From positions 310,001 to 374,000 of the forward strand of contig NZ_SJNX01000002.1 in assembly GCF_004331075.1 (NCBI RefSeq): 64,000 nucleotides of DNA. The letters are read 5' to 3'. The first letter of the stretch is position 1. The number at the start of each line of letters is the position of its first letter. Source of the stretch: Acinetobacter brisouioides. GTDB taxonomy: Bacteria > Pseudomonadota > Gammaproteobacteria > Pseudomonadales > Moraxellaceae. Positions 20,865 to 30,348 of this stretch are shown here, piece by piece. The notes below the pieces were generated by a model. That model made no database searches. It had not been told where the DNA came from and worked only from the letters and a program-made list of their open reading frames with translations. The translations under genes were made by a program, and so were the position numbers.

Positions 20865-21260
20865 ATGACCCAAAAAATTCAAGCGACGGATATCACTGAA
20901 GAAGAAGCACAGAATGCGGTCTTTTTCGAGCGTACCGATGAATTTATCAAATTGGCAAACGATTTTTGCCGTCCTGAAAAAGGTCAACAACCTCAACCTG
21001 CTGAATTACGTGGACAAGTAAGCGCAGCCATGCTTTTTGCGACTGCTCGCTTTAATACATGGGTTGCTGCCAACAATTTTAAAGATGGCAATGAAATGCG
21101 CGATGCCAAAGATCAAGTTATGTCTTACTTGATGCAGCAGTTTCAAATGATGCTCGATGACAATTATGATGAGTATTGTGAGCAGTTTGAGAATTATCTA
21201 CGTTTCCGTAAAAATGAAGATTTTCATACGCACAAACACGATCATGAACACAATCACTGA
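20865..21260 (+). CDS. DUF3144-family protein with histidine-rich tail
   Basis: The 131-residue product (ATG at 20865; upstream in-frame codons lie over the promoter) matches the DUF3144 pattern: FFERTDEFIKLANDF, then VSAAMLFATARFNTWVAANNF, and an acidic helical end with DDNYDEYCEQFENYLRF. Function is unknown. The last 12 residues (FHTHKHDHEHNH) form a histidine-rich tail that could bind metal ions. It is soluble with no signal peptide, and is a single gene with its own promoter and strong terminator. Confidence 0.8.
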   Translation: MTQKIQATDITEEEAQNAVFFERTDEFIKLANDFCRPEKGQQPQPAELRGQVSAAMLFATARFNTWVAANNFKDGNEMRDAKDQVMSYLMQQFQMMLDDNYDEYCEQFENYLRFRKNEDFHTHKHDHEHNH

Positions 21261-21280
21261 TTAAGTCTGTTTGAAAAACA

Positions 21281-21308
21281 AAAAAGAGCTTGAATTCAAG
21301 CTCTTTTT
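21281..21308. terminator. Strong bidirectional terminator
   Basis: AAAAAGAGCTTGAA (21281-21294) pairs perfectly with TTCAAGCTCTTTTT (21295-21308) between the DUF3144 gene and the convergent M16 protease. Confidence 0.85.
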
Positions 21309-21328
21309 TTATTGAGATATACTACTTT

Positions 21329-24121
21329 TTATTTGCTCAATGCCGCTACTTTTAGCTCAGTTTGTGGTTGACCATACTGATCTGCCATGACTTCAACATA
21401 ATGATCAAGTTGGATATATTTTTTAATGACGCTATCAACATCAGCTTTGCTGAGCCGTGCAATCGCCTGATCACGCTGTTCACGACTCAACATGGTTTTA
21501 CCACGTTCAAGCTGACTATTGAGCATCTGATGAATAATGCGACTATCTTCAAGACTGGTAACACGTTGTTTTAAAATATTGGCTTTTGCAGCAGCAAGCT
21601 CCTGTGGCGTGATACCCTTTTGAATCAAGTCCTGCAATACATGATGCACAGCTTGCGAGGTTTGTTTCGCTTTATTTGCGGTGTAATTTGCTTGAATGGT
21701 CAAAACACCTACTGAATCATGTAAATCCAGATTTAAGTCACTCGAAAAACCATAAACTAAATGGTTTTTCTCACGAAGCTCTTGCCCTAAACGAGATGAA
21801 AGCTGCGAGTCACCTAAAATATAACTCAAGACTTGCAACGCAGGTGCATCGGCATCGTCTATGCCGACAGGCAACACCAGTAAACCCTGATAATTCCCAA
21901 ATTCACGCTGCTCTGCTAATGCATGGATTTGCGTTGCGGGATAGCTTTTGTATTTAGATGATAAGCGCTGGTAACTCTGTTTCGATGACCATGTCGCAAA
22001 CTGGCGAGTAATCAAGTCATGCATTTGCTTCGCATTAAACTCCCCAGTCATTGCCAATTCGGCATGATTAAATCCCATAAACTGTCGATACAGTTGTTGA
22101 ACTTGAGGCTGCGTTACGGCCTGAAGTTGTTGTTTAACTTGTTCAGGCTCAAAGTGGTAACGCAAATCACCCGCCGAATACTGTTCCACTAATCGGGACA
22201 TGGTTAAGCCCGCCACAGTTTCAGGTTCAGTATATGGTCTGTTCAGGCTAGCCAGACTTTGTGACTTGATCAGATCAAACTGGCTTTGCTCAAAACTCGG
22301 GCGCTGCATAATGCCAACAATATATTGAAAATAATCAGCAAAGTGCTGTTTATTGGCTTGAATCTGAATCAGCATCCCATTGTCTTGACTTACCGCAGTT
22401 GCCTGCCCATCGGCAGCAATGGATTGATCCATCACCTGCTGCAAGGTTTGCTGATCTGAACCGCGCAACAACAAATAAGCGGTTAAATCCAGTATTTGCC
22501 CTTTGTTCCATAAAGATTTTTCTGTACCAAAGTTCAAGCTAATGGTGGCATAGACTTTGTTGTCATGCGTAGGCACTGAAAATAAGGCATAGCGCAAGCC
22601 ATTCTTCAACTTGCCACGCTGAATCTGCTGTTCAGTTGCTTGCAAGTGCTGTTTGGAGCGTGTCAGATAATCTTGGATTTCTTGTTGATATTGCTGGATA
22701 TTTTTAACAGGCTCTGAGTCAGCACTTTGGGCTGCCTGCAACGGTTTTTTCGGTTGTGATGGCTGAAGCTGCATCGCTTTTTTTTGCGAATCAGGCGTTG
22801 GCTGAATATCACCAGAAATTCGATGCTGAGGTTGGAAAAATGTATTCAGGCTCTGATTGACCTGTTGTGTTGACAGATTTTGAACTGCCTGCACATCATT
22901 AAAATATTGTTCCCAATGTCCATGTGAAGACACTACATAGTCGCTCAGGCGATTGCCTAGCGCTACCGCATTAGTTGCAATACTGTCAGCCTGATTTTTA
23001 AATACACTTTTAACACGGTTCAAATCAGCATCATTAAAATGTGCTGGAGTTTCAATATCCTGTGCCAAGTTTTTGGAAATTTGTTGAGCATCTTGGGTGG
23101 GCGCATAAATCGCTCCCATAAATACCACATTAAAATCCTGATCAAGCCATGTGGTCGATTGCACCGTCGTGGTCATACCTGTTTCTACCATGGCTTTATA
23201 CAACTGTCCGCTTGGCTGTAACGTATACAAGTATGGTGCAACAGCAAGCACAGGCTGGATTTTCAAGTCGCGACCATTTAGGTACATATTGACTTTAGCC
23301 AGATCACTGCCCTTTTGTACACTCAATTGGCGCTGTTGAATTTTACTGGCATTCAGTAAAGGAACTTTAGCCATGGCAGGTACAGTATGTGCCTGAATTT
23401 TTCCAAAGTTTTGCTCAATACGCTGCAATACCTGTGCCTGATCAAACTTACCTGTAACCACCATTACCGCATTATTAGGTGCATACCATTTACGATAAAA
23501 TTGATTAAGTTCCTTCATCTGAATAGATTTCAGTTCATTCAGATCACCAATCGGCAAGCGCCCCAAATCGCGATTGCCATAAGCTGCTTTAAACATCTGA
23601 TCCATGAGTACAGCAAAAGGTTGATCGAGACGCAACTCACGTTCACGGCGCACAGTTTCAATTTCTGAAGGTACAAATTTTTGCTGTAAAACCAGTTTGT
23701 CCATGCGCTGCGCTTCAAGATACAGCACTTGATCAATCGCTTTTTGGTCAGGACGAATAATGTTGGTATATTTGGTCGAATAGTAATCCGTACTGGCATT
23801 GGTAGCTAAGGTGTACTGATCGAGTCTGCGCTGAAATTCTTCACCCTGCACATCTTGTGTGCCTTTAAATGCAAGATGTTCCAGTAAATGTGCTAACCCA
23901 CCTTTACCCTGTGGGTCGTTCAAAGAACCCGTCAAATAAACGGTATTCATAAACACTTTATTTTCATTGTTATTTGGCGCCAGAATCACTCGCAAGCCAT
24001 TGTCTAATTGATATTCTTTAATCTGATGCTGGCTTCTCACTAAAACAGTCTGGGCAAATGTTGTAGTGGCCACCCCAATCAAACACAAAGACCAAGTTAG
24101 TTGTTTCAGGCGTATTAACAT
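21329..24121 (-). CDS. M16-family zinc metalloprotease, exported
   Basis: The 930-residue protein is a pitrilysin-type peptidase. The ATG at 24121 begins a signal peptide (MLIRLKQLTWSLCLIGVATTTFA), so the protein is periplasmic. The N-terminal M16 domain has the inverted zinc motif HLLEH (GGLAHLLEHLAFKGT) with the downstream glutamate in ETVRRERELRLDQP. A Gln-rich linker precedes the second half, a catalytically inactive M16 domain (LKNGLRYALFSVPTHDNK, RLGQELREKNHLVYGFSS). This two-domain, single-chain layout resembles E. coli PqqL. The substrate is unknown. It has a 125-bp upstream spacer and no operon partner. Confidence 0.88.
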   Translation of the reverse strand: MLIRLKQLTWSLCLIGVATTTFAQTVLVRSQHQIKEYQLDNGLRVILAPNNNENKVFMNTVYLTGSLNDPQGKGGLAHLLEHLAFKGTQDVQGEEFQRRLDQYTLATNASTDYYSTKYTNIIRPDQKAIDQVLYLEAQRMDKLVLQQKFVPSEIETVRRERELRLDQPFAVLMDQMFKAAYGNRDLGRLPIGDLNELKSIQMKELNQFYRKWYAPNNAVMVVTGKFDQAQVLQRIEQNFGKIQAHTVPAMAKVPLLNASKIQQRQLSVQKGSDLAKVNMYLNGRDLKIQPVLAVAPYLYTLQPSGQLYKAMVETGMTTTVQSTTWLDQDFNVVFMGAIYAPTQDAQQISKNLAQDIETPAHFNDADLNRVKSVFKNQADSIATNAVALGNRLSDYVVSSHGHWEQYFNDVQAVQNLSTQQVNQSLNTFFQPQHRISGDIQPTPDSQKKAMQLQPSQPKKPLQAAQSADSEPVKNIQQYQQEIQDYLTRSKQHLQATEQQIQRGKLKNGLRYALFSVPTHDNKVYATISLNFGTEKSLWNKGQILDLTAYLLLRGSDQQTLQQVMDQSIAADGQATAVSQDNGMLIQIQANKQHFADYFQYIVGIMQRPSFEQSQFDLIKSQSLASLNRPYTEPETVAGLTMSRLVEQYSAGDLRYHFEPEQVKQQLQAVTQPQVQQLYRQFMGFNHAELAMTGEFNAKQMHDLITRQFATWSSKQSYQRLSSKYKSYPATQIHALAEQREFGNYQGLLVLPVGIDDADAPALQVLSYILGDSQLSSRLGQELREKNHLVYGFSSDLNLDLHDSVGVLTIQANYTANKAKQTSQAVHHVLQDLIQKGITPQELAAAKANILKQRVTSLEDSRIIHQMLNSQLERGKTMLSREQRDQAIARLSKADVDSVIKKYIQLDHYVEVMADQYGQPQTELKVAALSK

Positions 24122-24241
24122 AAAAATTGTCCAATCAAGCGAAATGCTGCAACTCAAGCCCGTTATAGTAGAAAATGTTCAAAAAGAATTATAGTGAAGT
24201 TTTGCAAAATCAAAATCTTATTATTTTTTATAGATAAAATG

Positions 24242-24266
24242 GATAGCCTGTAATTTTCAGGCTATC
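24242..24266 (-). terminator. Terminator after pnuC
   Basis: GATAGCCTG (24242-24250) pairs with CAGGCTATC (24258-24266), 18 bp past the pnuC stop; the minus strand continues with CATTTTATC. Confidence 0.6.
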
Positions 24267-24283
24267 TATTGAAATTGATTGAT

Positions 24284-24874
24284 TTAATTTTCGGTGGTCG
24301 GCATAAGTTCCGCATGTTGTTGACTTTGTACACGTAACCACTGATACCAGCCATACGCCGCCATGACCACAAATGCGGCATATAAGCCTGCGGTTAGATA
24401 CAAGTCTTTATAAATAAACATGCCCACATAAATAATGTCGACTACTACCCACAGCACCCATGTTGCAATATGTTTACGACTTGTCCAGTAGGTTGCCAAT
24501 AAACTAAACGCCGCTAGTTGTGCATCTAACATTGGAACCGCAGCATTGGTAAAACTTTTCAAGATCAAACCAAAAGCCAGACCCGCAATTGCTGAGACAA
24601 TCAGTTGTAAAAGAATCTTAGAGATGGCTAATGGTTCGATTTTAATATCATGATCGACTTGCTTGCCTTTCATCCAGACATAGAAGCCATAGAAATTCAT
24701 GCCAGAAAAGAAAATTTGCAGAATGACTTCACCATAAAGCTGGTAGGTAAAGAATAGGTAGCCATATAAAATATAGGCCAGCATATTAAACGGCCAGCAC
24801 CACATATTGCGAATAATCGTTAATCCAACACCGATTAAGCTAATAATGACCGCAAAAATTTCTAGATTTGACAT
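24284..24874 (-). CDS. pnuC: PnuC-type vitamin transporter (nicotinamide riboside/mononucleotide)
   Basis: PnuC proteins are inner-membrane facilitators for nicotinamide riboside or NMN, feeding NAD salvage. The ATG at 24874 gives 196 residues with about seven membrane segments. Family motifs include SLIGVGLTIIRNMWCWPFNMLA (the RxxWxWP-like motif of substrate recognition), GEVILQIFFSGMNFYGFYVW, and the C-terminal WVLWVVVDIIYVGMFIYKDLY. It carries no NAD-kinase fusion. The acyltransferase gene lies upstream on the same strand with a 65-bp gap. Relatives move other vitamins (PnuT for thiamine), so the substrate is inferred. Confidence 0.85.
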   Translation of the reverse strand: MSNLEIFAVIISLIGVGLTIIRNMWCWPFNMLAYILYGYLFFTYQLYGEVILQIFFSGMNFYGFYVWMKGKQVDHDIKIEPLAISKILLQLIVSAIAGLAFGLILKSFTNAAVPMLDAQLAAFSLLATYWTSRKHIATWVLWVVVDIIYVGMFIYKDLYLTAGLYAAFVVMAAYGWYQWLRVQSQQHAELMPTTEN

Positions 24875-24939
24875 AAACAAACATCACTATACAGCCGAGT
24901 TTCGCCAACAAAAGTTGGACTAAAAAACGGACACAAAAC

Positions 24940-26061
24940 TCAAGATTTCATGGCCCATTTCGCCAACTTATTACTGATCTTAACGGCTAAACTATCGACG
25001 TATTCACTATAAAATGCAGAAGCTAGTAAAATACTGCTCAGGCAAGTCAGCACGGCTAACAGTACAGAAAGATCATAGTTGAATCCCATGCCCATCAACC
25101 AATTAAATGCAGGAATACACACCAAATAAATCAGCATCATGTGTAATAAGTAAATCGAGAATGATAATTTACCTAAATAAACCAATGGCTTTTTATCGAA
25201 AATATCGGACAGTTGGGTAGACAGTAAAATGCTATAGACAATCAAAATTCCTGAAAAGAAATTACTATAGTCGTAGGTTCTCCAACCTAGGATCTTATAT
25301 AACCAGTGATAAGCATGACTGCTATTATGTGCGCCTGCAAAATATAATCCTGCAAAAAACATTGACCATGCAAAAACAGGTTTAATTTGCCGTCCATACA
25401 AGTACATATAAGAGCCAATCACAAAGCTCAACAGACCCAAATAAAAGCGCTCATCATCCCATAAACCAAGCATTGGCAAAAGTATTGAGGCTATATAAAA
25501 CAACGGTTTTTTATAATGATAAAGCAACAATAAAACAAACAAGAGAATTGAACCAAATAGCTCAATTTGCATGGTCCACAAAACCCAGTTAGTGCTACTT
25601 TCAGCAAACAAAAATGCGCCTATACTGCCTTCATAAGCTGCTTGTTTCAGGCTAACTTGCTGTGTTGCATAGGCTTGTAGCCAATCATTGACTAGATCAC
25701 TGTTAATACTGGTATAACTGAGTGCTAACCAAGCTAAAATACAGGAAAAAAATGCAGGAATTGCCAATCGCGGATAACGCTTGATCGCCATTTCAGTGAC
25801 TTTTCTGGGAACATCGTCATGTCTTAAAATGGCATAACTTAATACAAAACCACTCAATACAAAAAATACAAAAACCGCGGCAGTACCCGAATACCAGAAA
25901 GCAAATGGCGAGTGGTGCATAAAATAGTCCCAATGACCATGCGCTCGATCATCTGGGCTGAAGTGATGTAAGTATGGGTAAAAGCTTAAGGAGAGGTGTG
26001 AAAACACCACAGCTAAACATGCCAAACCACGAATACTTTCCGCTGCGTTTAATTTTGCCAT
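24940..26061 (-). CDS. Acyltransferase-3 family membrane protein
   Basis: The 373-residue protein (ATG at 26061; the frame is open 20 codons further) is an OafA/IcaC-like membrane acyltransferase, which acylates cell-surface carbohydrates. The N-terminus shows the family start AESIRGLACLAVVFSHLSLSF with the conserved arginine and histidine, and about ten membrane helices follow, including VFVFFVLSGFVLSYAI and FSIYLLHMMLIYLV. It is next to the pga genes, but a strong terminator at 26136-26159 separates it from pgaD. So it is probably transcribed on its own, and a role in modifying PNAG is only a suggestion. Confidence 0.85.
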   Translation of the reverse strand: MAKLNAAESIRGLACLAVVFSHLSLSFYPYLHHFSPDDRAHGHWDYFMHHSPFAFWYSGTAAVFVFFVLSGFVLSYAILRHDDVPRKVTEMAIKRYPRLAIPAFFSCILAWLALSYTSINSDLVNDWLQAYATQQVSLKQAAYEGSIGAFLFAESSTNWVLWTMQIELFGSILLFVLLLLYHYKKPLFYIASILLPMLGLWDDERFYLGLLSFVIGSYMYLYGRQIKPVFAWSMFFAGLYFAGAHNSSHAYHWLYKILGWRTYDYSNFFSGILIVYSILLSTQLSDIFDKKPLVYLGKLSFSIYLLHMMLIYLVCIPAFNWLMGMGFNYDLSVLLAVLTCLSSILLASAFYSEYVDSLAVKISNKLAKWAMKS

Positions 26062-26135
26062 AGTGGGAGCAATCAAGAAATTTTTTAAACGTGCCAAGCA
26101 TAGGACTGAATCCGCGCTCATGCAACCTTAAATCG

Positions 26136-26159
26136 CAAAAAGCCCCTAATTTAGGGGCT
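26136..26159 (-). terminator. Terminator after pgaD
   Basis: AGCCCCTAA/TTTAGGGGCT pair perfectly (26141-26159) and the minus strand continues with TTTTTGCG. It ends the pgaBCD transcript before the acyltransferase gene. Confidence 0.85.
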
Positions 26160-26179
26160 CATGTCATCATTTAGATATT

Positions 26180-26593
26180 TTATTCTACGCGAATAATTTG
26201 ACCTTGTTCATTGTGATGTACCACGGTCACTTTTTGCTGACGACCTTGTACAATTTCTTGCTCAGGCAAATCAAAATGGCGTGCATAATCATTGGTCGAT
26301 TTCACTTTGGCATGCTTCACACTATGTGCAGGAATTAACTTACACCATAAGCACAAAATTGCGGCGCAAGTCAGCAAAGTAATCATATCCATTTGCAGAC
26401 CAAACCAAAAAGCATTGAACAAGCGATGAAATCCATACGGCTTGTTATAACTCATGAGAGTAAACAACACTAGCATTGGACGCCAAAGCAAGAACCACAC
26501 ACCCCACAAGACTGCAGTTGAGGTTGTAGACATATAACGTCTGTGCCAAGGTAACTGTGCACGCAAGTCAATAATTAACGAATTTGTACTCAT
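26180..26593 (-). CDS. pgaD: PNAG biosynthesis protein PgaD
   Basis: PgaD is a small inner-membrane partner of the PgaC glycosyltransferase; the pair makes and moves poly-beta-1,6-N-acetylglucosamine, and in E. coli it is the c-di-GMP-responsive part. The 137-residue product has two membrane segments (STAVLWGVWFLLWRPMLVLFTL and MDMITLLTCAAILCLWCKLI) and a charged tail, as in the family. Identity rests mainly on position, 33 bp after pgaC. Two diguanylate cyclase genes lie elsewhere in the window, but a link is not shown. Confidence 0.85.
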   Translation of the reverse strand: MSTNSLIIDLRAQLPWHRRYMSTTSTAVLWGVWFLLWRPMLVLFTLMSYNKPYGFHRLFNAFWFGLQMDMITLLTCAAILCLWCKLIPAHSVKHAKVKSTNDYARHFDLPEQEIVQGRQQKVTVVHHNEQGQIIRVE

Positions 26594-26626
26594 GAGAATC
26601 TATATACACCTAAGTTATCGACGATT

Positions 26627-27883
26627 TTAGCGAATACCGCGATCTGGGCTTACCCAGCGCGCACGTTTACCATCCCCTCTTATAAGTACTTTTGGAAAGG
26701 CAATAATGCTAGCAGTCACGGTGATTAGCCAAAATACGAATGGATACCAAATCATCCAGTAATAATTTTTAAGTAGACCTGGTTCATAACGGCTATCCAT
26801 CCATTTACTAATCATGAATTGGAATAAGCAGGTCGCACCTAACAAAATACCTGTACCGTATGGGAGAAATGGTGAGCTCATGACAGGTAAGAAATGGTTA
26901 GGAACAATAAGATCCACTAACCAAATACAAGCTACCAATAACATTAAATATGACCATACTAATGTTAGAAGTAATTCTATCATGAGTGGCCATAAAAAGT
27001 TCAAACTAGGTCTAAATATTACATCAAAATTTTTGATCAGAACTTGTGCACCACCCATTGCCCAACGCAAACGTTGTTTGTACAAACCTTTTAACGTTTC
27101 AGGCATCAAGATCCAAACCAATGCATTGGGTTCAAATTCTACATCCCAACCTGCACGTTGCAATTTCCAAGTGATGTCAATATCTTCAGTCAGCATATTC
27201 GGAGACCAATAGCCAACTTCATGCACTGCACTTTTACGAAAAGCAGTAATGACACCAGAAACCGTAAATAATCGTCCAAATACCCGCTGGGCACGTTTGA
27301 TCATGCCCACAATGGATGAAAACTCACCCACCTGAATCCGTCCAAGCAATGTTGAACGGGTACGGATACGTGGATTACCTGTTACGGCTGCAATTTTTTC
27401 ATCAGCAAGAAAATGGCGAATCATCCACTTTGCCGCATGTGGATCAAGCAAGGCATCACCATCAATCCCGATCAGGAATTCAGCATCAGTCATTAAACTA
27501 CCTGCCTGAAGCCCCATAGCTTTGCCTTGATTTTGCGCCAAATGCACCACGCGTAATTTATCAAATTTTTCCGCCAGTCGATCTAGCACTTCGCCCGTAT
27601 TGTCTGAACTACCATCATTAATTGCAATCACTTCAAAATCTGGATAATCCAGTTTCAGTGCATGGCTGATGGTTTCTTCAGCATTATCTCCTTCATTAAA
27701 ACAAGGAACAAGAACTGCTACCTTTGGATATGAAGGTAAATCCTTTGGCTGATTGTATGCAGGCTCTTTGCGTTCTTTCATATAGAACACAATCGCCCCG
27801 ATCATCCACAAATAGGACATAAACAATGGATAATAAAACACGAACTCTAAGGCAGACCGCCAAAAGTGCTGTAGCGCAGACAT
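26627..27883 (-). CDS. pgaC: Poly-N-acetylglucosamine synthase PgaC
   Basis: PgaC is the inner-membrane family-2 glycosyltransferase that polymerises UDP-GlcNAc into PNAG, a biofilm polysaccharide. The ATG at 27883 is chosen because AGGAG lies 10 bases upstream; an in-frame TTG at 27892 is too close to it. The 418-residue product has the motifs VLVPCFNEGDNAEETI, AINDGSSDNTGEVL, GIDGDALLDPHA, TEDIDITWKLQRAGW and the product-binding QRLRWAMGG, flanked by N- and C-terminal membrane helices. All catalytic aspartates are present. pgaB ends 13 bp upstream. Confidence 0.95.
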   Translation of the reverse strand: MSALQHFWRSALEFVFYYPLFMSYLWMIGAIVFYMKERKEPAYNQPKDLPSYPKVAVLVPCFNEGDNAEETISHALKLDYPDFEVIAINDGSSDNTGEVLDRLAEKFDKLRVVHLAQNQGKAMGLQAGSLMTDAEFLIGIDGDALLDPHAAKWMIRHFLADEKIAAVTGNPRIRTRSTLLGRIQVGEFSSIVGMIKRAQRVFGRLFTVSGVITAFRKSAVHEVGYWSPNMLTEDIDITWKLQRAGWDVEFEPNALVWILMPETLKGLYKQRLRWAMGGAQVLIKNFDVIFRPSLNFLWPLMIELLLTLVWSYLMLLVACIWLVDLIVPNHFLPVMSSPFLPYGTGILLGATCLFQFMISKWMDSRYEPGLLKNYYWMIWYPFVFWLITVTASIIAFPKVLIRGDGKRARWVSPDRGIR

Positions 27884-27896
27884 AATGCTCAAACTC

Positions 27897-29891
27897 CTAC
27901 GGCACTATGCGATCTGGTTTAGAATCAAAAGCTTTACGCATAATATCGACATCAGGGTGTTGCTTGACTGGATCATCTGGGTAATACGCAATATGCAAAG
28001 CACCTTGCTTATACAATGATTCAATCGTATCACCCAATTCTTCTGAAGGTACAGGTTCATTGGTACGCCAATTTTCTGCTTGCAGCTCAAATACTGTTTT
28101 ATGCAAACCATTTGGATAGGATTTGACATTATTCACAATATCTTGATAGAACTTGTCTTTATCTGGTGCCTGCTCCATGTATGGCATTGCCATAATGGCA
28201 GTAAAATCATAGCGTTTTAAAGATTGCTCTAATGATTGTGCATACCAGTTTTCAGCATACGGGTTCAATGCCACTTGTGCGTATAAATTACGGGCAGTCA
28301 CTAAAAATGGTTGATACTGGCGAACTTCACCTGCCAACTGTAAAGCAAAGTTGTCAATATAGTTGGTTTTGAATTTCGTCCATTTTTCCATTTTAGCTTC
28401 ATTATTTCGCATTTCTTCCAAGTCAGTTGGAAGACCTGCTTTTGCATAAGCCTTTAAAGCATCCGGGCTTGCATCTTCATAATCTGACAACGTCGTATCA
28501 TCATGGAACAAGATACCGTTAAAAGTTGAAGACTTCGCCAAATCTTGATACAGACCTTCAATCACACGACGTGCTGGCGCAGAGAACGGGCTTAAACGAA
28601 TATAACCCATGTTCAAATGATCACTGCTTTTAGGCTGCTGTGTTACCACCAGATCTTGAGATACAGGGTTAGATTTTGGTAATTCCCATGCTAAAAGTGG
28701 CATCCACGCATATAAACGAGTCACTTGGGTACGGCTTTGGATTTGCCAAGATACACGGTTAAACAAGTCAGCACGCACTGGAAGATAACGGTTCGGGAAA
28801 TACACCATATCGGCTGAACCATTAGCATCTGGATCAGAGAATGCTTGCAAATACACAGTCGTAATGTGCATTTTTTGAATACGGTCGAGTAAATCACCCA
28901 AGTTATGTTCTTGCTGTTCAGGATCTGGATCATAGATATAATCTAGGTCAACATGCATGATTTTTTGTGGACGATAATTATCACCCAAGTTTTTATCACG
29001 TATAGTGATCTCTTTTGACAAACCGTCTAAGGTCATGTCATGTTCAACCAAAATACGGTTGATTGCACCCAATGACTTTTTCAAATATACAGGCCCGTCG
29101 TCAAGACTAACGGTAATCGGCATACCCAGTCCTTTTGCGATACGAACTGTTTCTAGATTATAACGCCCATACGGCCAAACCATGACACGCGGTGATGGAA
29201 TTCCATGCGCCTTGATCAAATCATTATTTTTCTTTAAATCATCATAAATACGTTTAGCATATGCTCCATCACCTTCATAGGTTTTAGTTTCTGGATCATA
29301 TAAACGCGTAGTTGCAGCAGGTTCAGAGTTACCTTGTGGATTACCTAAGATACCATGGTGCAAATCGTAACTGTGGCTTGCAATTTCAACATAACCACTT
29401 TTGCTCATTTCTTTAAGCTGTGGCCAAGTCACAATTTTGCTACGAGGAATTTTATCATCCCCAAAATTTACCATTTCATCCGCTTTTGGCTCTAACCAAG
29501 AACCAACAACAGCCAAAACGATAGGAATTTTGTTCGCTTTTACAAATGGGTAAACATTGGTGTAAAAATTCTCATATCCATCATCGACTGTTAATAGCAC
29601 AGGTTTTTCTGGCAATACAGTTTTGCCTTGATGAGCTTTTAATAACTGATCCACACTAATAAAGTGAAAACCACTTTTCTGTAACCAACGAACTTGTTCT
29701 TCAAAGCGTGACGTACTCACCGAATACATCGGAATCAACGCATCTTTATCATCGGTAACTTCATGGTAACCAATCACTGTAAGCGTTGTTGGATTAATTT
29801 TTGGCTTCTTTGCAGAAACGGCTTGAGTCATACCCACTGCTGCCATACCAACGCACGTTGCAAGCACTGAACTTAAAAAGCGATTAAACAT
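27897..29891 (-). CDS. pgaB: PNAG N-deacetylase/hydrolase PgaB
   Basis: PgaB partly deacetylates PNAG in the periplasm so it can be exported, and its C-terminal domain can cleave the polymer. The 664-residue product has a signal peptide (MFNRFLSSVLATCVGMAAVGMTQAVSA). The polysaccharide deacetylase domain follows, with LLTVDDGYENFYTNVYPF (metal Asp-Asp), EIASHSYDLHHG (metal histidines) and VMVWPYGRYN. The C-terminal glycoside hydrolase domain (GH153) carries MHVDLDYIYDPDP and GILFHDDTTLSDYED. E. coli PgaB is a lipoprotein; here there is no clean lipobox (LATC at best). It is the first gene of the locus: no pgaA porin gene is found upstream. Confidence 0.95.
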   Translation of the reverse strand: MFNRFLSSVLATCVGMAAVGMTQAVSAKKPKINPTTLTVIGYHEVTDDKDALIPMYSVSTSRFEEQVRWLQKSGFHFISVDQLLKAHQGKTVLPEKPVLLTVDDGYENFYTNVYPFVKANKIPIVLAVVGSWLEPKADEMVNFGDDKIPRSKIVTWPQLKEMSKSGYVEIASHSYDLHHGILGNPQGNSEPAATTRLYDPETKTYEGDGAYAKRIYDDLKKNNDLIKAHGIPSPRVMVWPYGRYNLETVRIAKGLGMPITVSLDDGPVYLKKSLGAINRILVEHDMTLDGLSKEITIRDKNLGDNYRPQKIMHVDLDYIYDPDPEQQEHNLGDLLDRIQKMHITTVYLQAFSDPDANGSADMVYFPNRYLPVRADLFNRVSWQIQSRTQVTRLYAWMPLLAWELPKSNPVSQDLVVTQQPKSSDHLNMGYIRLSPFSAPARRVIEGLYQDLAKSSTFNGILFHDDTTLSDYEDASPDALKAYAKAGLPTDLEEMRNNEAKMEKWTKFKTNYIDNFALQLAGEVRQYQPFLVTARNLYAQVALNPYAENWYAQSLEQSLKRYDFTAIMAMPYMEQAPDKDKFYQDIVNNVKSYPNGLHKTVFELQAENWRTNEPVPSEELGDTIESLYKQGALHIAYYPDDPVKQHPDVDIMRKAFDSKPDRIVP

Positions 29892-30348
29892 AATATGCCT
29901 GTTTTAAAAATCGTGATGTAACCAATCTGACATTACACTTCAAACACTCAAGTCGTGAAAACAATCTTTTATATTGCATGACTATTCAGATTAGTAATTA
30001 CAATATATTTTCAAAAAGTAAACTGAAAACTAGCTTAAAAGCTTGGTTCTTCCTATGTCACTGATTTAGATATTTCCATCACAAGAACTGTGTTTAGCTA
30101 ACCGATAAAATAACTTAGAATTATACATTAAATTCAAACAAAATCAAAAACTTAGTAAAAATTTACATGACTTTCTTTGAAGATTAAAACACAAGAAATC
30201 ATAAACATCCTTGTAGTACACTTACATGATACTGCATATTTTTACAATTTAGTACATCTTCGACGCTAAATAGTAATAGGCAAACATGTCAATTCTTTGA
30301 CAATGATCATTCAACCTTAGAACTGAATGATCACCACATCAAGTTAGG
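29892..30348. other. Spacer upstream of pgaB, where pgaA would normally lie
   Basis: This 457-bp AT-rich stretch has no open frame of useful length on either strand. It probably holds the pgaB promoter, without clear hexamers. An inverted repeat, TGATCATTCA (30304-30313) with TGAATGATCA (30324-30333), lies just past the FKBP gene and may end its transcript. I could not recognise any remnant of pgaA. Confidence 0.5.
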
